A model generated the notes under the pieces. The model was not told where the DNA came from. It did not search any database and saw nothing but the letters and a program-made list of their open reading frames with translations. Shown here piece by piece: positions 9,105-11,503 of a stretch of 11,503 nt of DNA; position 1 is the first letter of the stretch, and every line of letters starts with the position of its first letter. A program made the position numbers and the translations under genes. The stretch is taken from assembly GCA_004335635.1 (NCBI GenBank), contig QAXH01006277.1:6667-18169 (forward strand). Reading direction: 5' to 3'. This DNA is from Chloromonas sp. AAM2 (Eukaryota > Chlorophyta > Chlorophyceae > Chlamydomonadales > Chlamydomonadaceae).

Positions 9105-9499
9105 CGCCCGTAAGTTGCCAACCCAGCCTGTTTGTGGCCCGTAAGTTGCCGCCCCAGCCTGTTTGTGGCCCGTAACTTGCCAACCCAGCCTGTTTGTGGC
9201 GCATAAGTTGCCAACCCAGCCTGTTTGTGGCCCGTAACTTGCCAACCAGCCTGTTTGTGGCGCGTAAGTTGCCAACCCAGCCTGTTTGTGGCCCGTAACT
9301 TGTCAACCCAGCCTGTTTGTGGCCCGTAACTTGCCAACCCAGCCTGTTTGTGGCCCGTAACTTGCCAACCCAGCCTGTTTGTGACGCGTAACTTGCCAAC
9401 CCAGCCTGTTTGTGGCGCGTAAGTTGCCAACCCAGCCTGTTTGTGGCCCGTAAGTTGCCAACCCAGCCTGTTTGTGACGCGCAAGTTGCCAACCCAGCC
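9105..9499. repeat. 31-bp minisatellite, about 13 copies
   Basis: Every unit holds AACCCAGCCTGTTTGTGG preceded by CCCGTAAGTTGCC or CCCGTAACTTGCC. The word AGCCTGTTTGTG starts at 9125 and recurs at a 31-nt spacing through 9465, except one 30-nt step (9218 to 9248, one C lost). The thirteenth copy at 9496 diverges. Variable sites are GTAAG/GTAAC and CCC/CGC/ACG before it. All three minus-strand frames are open (GWVGNLRATNRLGWQ-type), which explains the overlapping 95-155-residue frames. It lies between the two ankyrin-like fragments and could be intronic on the minus strand. Confidence 0.97.
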
Positions 9500-9509
9500 A
9501 TTGATTGAC

Positions 9510-9874
9510 ACTGCATGGCTGACAGTGGCGACGAAGAGCAGCGGTTTCCAGTGCTGCATCATGATCTGGTGTCACGTCCCCACGCTTCAACAGGCTTGCA
9601 CAACCCCGGCTGTACCATGTCTGGCTGCATGCACCAACGCTTGATCCAAGTTACCATGGCGTACGGCCAGCCAGCTGGCCAGCTGCTCTGGATCGGCCAC
9701 CATGGTTCGGAACGCATGCAACCAGCTCGCGCAGAAAGGTCCTACTATGCCTGCATAGGCCGTGATCTGCACCAGGACATTGCCCGGCATCAGGCAGGCC
9801 AGCTTGTACAACATAGGACCATCACCCGTCAGGAGCACGCTGTCGCCCATTGCCCAGGAATCCAACCCCAGCTT
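9510..9874 (-). pseudogene. Ankyrin-repeat-like fragment with an internal frameshift
   Basis: On the minus strand, frame from 9874 (after a possible TAG acceptor) to about 9590 reads LDSWAMGDSV..., then LASWLAVRHGNLDQALVHAA, RHGTAGVVQAC, then a stop. One frame over, from 9590, it continues LKRGDVTPDHDAALETAALR. Taken together these read as two consecutive ankyrin units (NLDQALVHAARHG..GVVQ; LKRGDVTPDHDAALETAA) broken by the apparent loss of one base at about 9588-9594. After about 9510 the frame enters the 31-bp minisatellite. The break could be a real inactivating mutation or a sequencing error. No ATG was settled for the N-terminus. Ankyrin repeats mediate protein-protein contacts; no specific role can be given. 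Confidence 0.42.
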
Positions 9875-10745
9875 CTACGCCAGGTACATCCAACTAAACT
9901 TAAGACCCACTAATGGCAAGTTTGCCACTGGTTTCAGTGTTGTTTTTGTAAAATGTTCCAGAACTGGCAAACATTGCTTTTCTCTTCACTGGTACAGGCA
10001 ATCACAAGCGTGTTGAAGTGATAGAAGCCAGGATTCTGCGTATACGAAGGGAAGAACATACGCAGTGGGCTTGTGCAGCAAGGTGCATGAGAATGTTACC
10101 TCTGTATACGGAATATCGCCACGTCAAGTGCATGCGAGAGGCTTGGATCAGGTAAACAGCCAGCATGCAGTGCTCAAGTTGCGGTCAAGAATACGCGCAA
10201 GGTTCGTGGTTCCTCACCTTGTGCCAACCACAGCTTGGGTGCTCAGCCGTGACCATCTGTTTTTGTTCCTGCTCGACGACCGGCTTGCTTTCAGGCTGCC
10301 GCCACACTAGGAACTGTCAGGGCCCTGCGCGGTCGCCAACTCAGACCCAGACTTTATTTCCTGTCCTTTGTTTCTAGCTGCGCCTGCTCAACCCATGCCT
10401 GACAGCCTGTGACAGTACGCCTTTGTTCGCTTTGCCTTCTGTATTCTTTGCTTCTTGCGCCTTGAGATTGCCTTTTGTTGCTCAGAGTTGGTCATGAAGG
10501 TATCCAGCCTCGTCTCTTGCATGGCTTGCTAGCATTTGCGCTCGGTGCATGTGGGCCCTCGCCCGCTCTCTGTCTGTCTATCTATCTGTCAAGTCTGCTT
10601 CAAGTTTGCCGCGTTCTTTTGTCTTATTGTCACGGGCTCTGTGGGCTCCGTTTGTCTTATTGCCACGGGCGTAGCACGGCTACTCCATTTGTCTGCTTAA
10701 ATGATACCTGGGACAGGGGGGGAGGGTTCGATAGAAAATGACCTT
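9875..10745. other. Non-coding stretch, no supported gene
   Basis: Short frames on both strands show no recognisable protein. A minus-strand piece near 10195-10295 reads PESKPVVEQEQKQMVTAEHP between a possible CAG acceptor and a GTGAGG donor, but nothing supports it as an exon. A near-duplicate word TTTGTCTTATTGYCACGGG occurs twice near 10618 and 10650, and a small (CTGT/CTAT) run lies near 10570-10588. Confidence 0.4.
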
Positions 10746-10845
10746 AGGTGGGAGTGGGTATCTCTGAACTTTTTATACGAATGCTAACGGTGTAAGGAGC
10801 TCGAATCCAAGGTTTCAGGTCATTCTGAGATGGTTGACTGGGTGG

Positions 10846-10853
10846 TATAAAAG
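10846..10853 (+). promoter_or_regulatory. TATA-box-like TATAAAAG
   Basis: GGTATAAAAGTCC is a good plus-strand TATA match in an otherwise gene-free stretch. No gene was identified within the following 650 bp, so its use is unproven. It could belong to a mobile element or simply be chance. Confidence 0.22.
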
Positions 10854-11188
10854 TCCTCCGCAAGGCCCAAGCTATTTTTTCGACCTTTTTGAGTATGTCT
10901 TGTTTTATGGCTCAATCACAACGAATTCAAGGCTTTTGAAGGTGTTGCTGGTTGCAGCTTGTTGAGATCTATCCAAAATCATCTTCATTTCCCAGAACGG
11001 CCTTGTGGGTGGTTTCAGTTGTTATGGGCTGGGGAAGTCCCCATGGCCTGTGACATGGGTGGCGGTTAGGGTTTGCTTTGGGCCGGCTGGGCTTTGATGA
11101 CCCATAAGTGAGGCAATGTTCAAGTGCGCTATGCAACCAAGTTGTCCAGGGGATAGGCCTTGGCAAGAGCTGTCGATTGAGCCCGTAT

Positions 11189-11503
11189 TCATGTAATTCT
11201 GAGCCGTTTCTGGGTGGGTTCCAAAACTGGTCCTATTTTGGAAAGTCTGAGGCCATTTTTTGAGCTAGGGTCATGGTCTTTAGAATCCCCCCCCCCCTGC
11301 CTGGGATTTGATTTCTTTGAGGCAAGGTCCCACAAGTCCCAGTACATCACACAGAACCTCTTTGTGTTATGACAGCGCATACCGTTACACACAACTTCCT
11401 TGAATGACTGGGGGCTCAAGAAGATGTAACATTTACTAAGATTGGCCTGTGATGCCATCACAATGTAATCTTCATCAGGTGTCAAGTTCCTCATCCTTAT
11501 GAA
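11189..11503 (-). CDS. Unidentified open frame running off the right edge
   Basis: The minus-strand frame is open from the window edge, with an ATG at 11494 (MRNLTPDEDYIVMASQ), continuing YIFLSPQSFKEVVCNGMRCH and RFCVMYWDLWDLASKK, to a stop at 11189. The first ~65 residues have a protein-like composition (aromatics, Cys, mixed charge) and A/T-rich third positions unlike RPN7. The rest passes through a G11 run (C11 at 11287-11297 on the plus strand) and looks less protein-like, so the true exon may end near 11300. I recognise no family. A mobile-element protein or an exon of a neighbouring gene are both possible. Confidence 0.25.
   Translation of the reverse strand, partial: FIRMRNLTPDEDYIVMASQANLSKCYIFLSPQSFKEVVCNGMRCHNTKRFCVMYWDLWDLASKKSNPRQGGGDSKDHDPSSKNGLRLSKIGPVLEPTQKRLRIT

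Noticed and set aside
9095..9590. Minus-strand frames with GWVGNLRATNRLGWQ repeats (95-155 residues)
   Set aside because: The 31-bp unit gives near-identical peptides in all three frames, the mark of a non-coding tandem repeat. No repeat protein family is recognised.

Overview
The window looks like nuclear DNA of a unicellular green alga, most likely chlorophycean. This is an inference. It rests on intron-dense genes with GT..CAG introns of about 90-960 bp, a candidate TGTAA polyadenylation signal of the chlorophyte type, moderate GC, and many short-unit minisatellites and microsatellites. No prokaryotic operon, phage or organellar feature is visible. Most long open frames are frames kept open by tandem repeats or shadows of spliced exons. 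The real genes only appear when exons are joined.

Left part, minus strand (139-3514): a 5'-truncation-free but 3'-incomplete gene for a HAD-superfamily (subfamily IG, 5'-nucleotidase type) hydrolase. Six exons with fully consistent phases give 226 residues: an organelle-type N-terminal extension, a linker, the HAD motif I DMDYT, a 21-nt microexon and the start of the next conserved block. The gene runs off the left edge. Its introns carry a 16-bp minisatellite (11 copies), a TG-rich tract, a 14-bp minisatellite (about 40 copies) and, after the last visible exon, a (CA)n/(CG)n tract.

Centre, plus strand (3787-7635): a complete nine-exon gene for the 26S proteasome lid subunit RPN7 (PSMD6 homologue), 386 residues. 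It is head-to-head with the hydrolase gene, with 272 bp between the two ATGs, so the gap is probably a shared divergent promoter. The two genes have no obvious functional link.

Right part (7636-11503): the RPN7 3' UTR, then a gene-poor stretch. On the minus strand there are two ankyrin-repeat-like fragments (8678-8801 and about 9510-9874), the second frameshifted, separated by a 31-bp minisatellite (13 copies, about 9105-9499). The last ~760 bp look different from the rest (T-tracts, a TATAAAAG box, a C11 run). They contain an unidentified minus-strand open frame that stays open to the right edge, possibly part of a mobile element or another gene.

I found no CRISPR array, tRNA, rRNA or recognisable transposase, and no evidence for a multi-gene novel system. 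The most interesting points are the spliced hydrolase gene with its microexon, and the 14-bp intronic array whose unit contains the same 10 nt as the true splice donor next to it.
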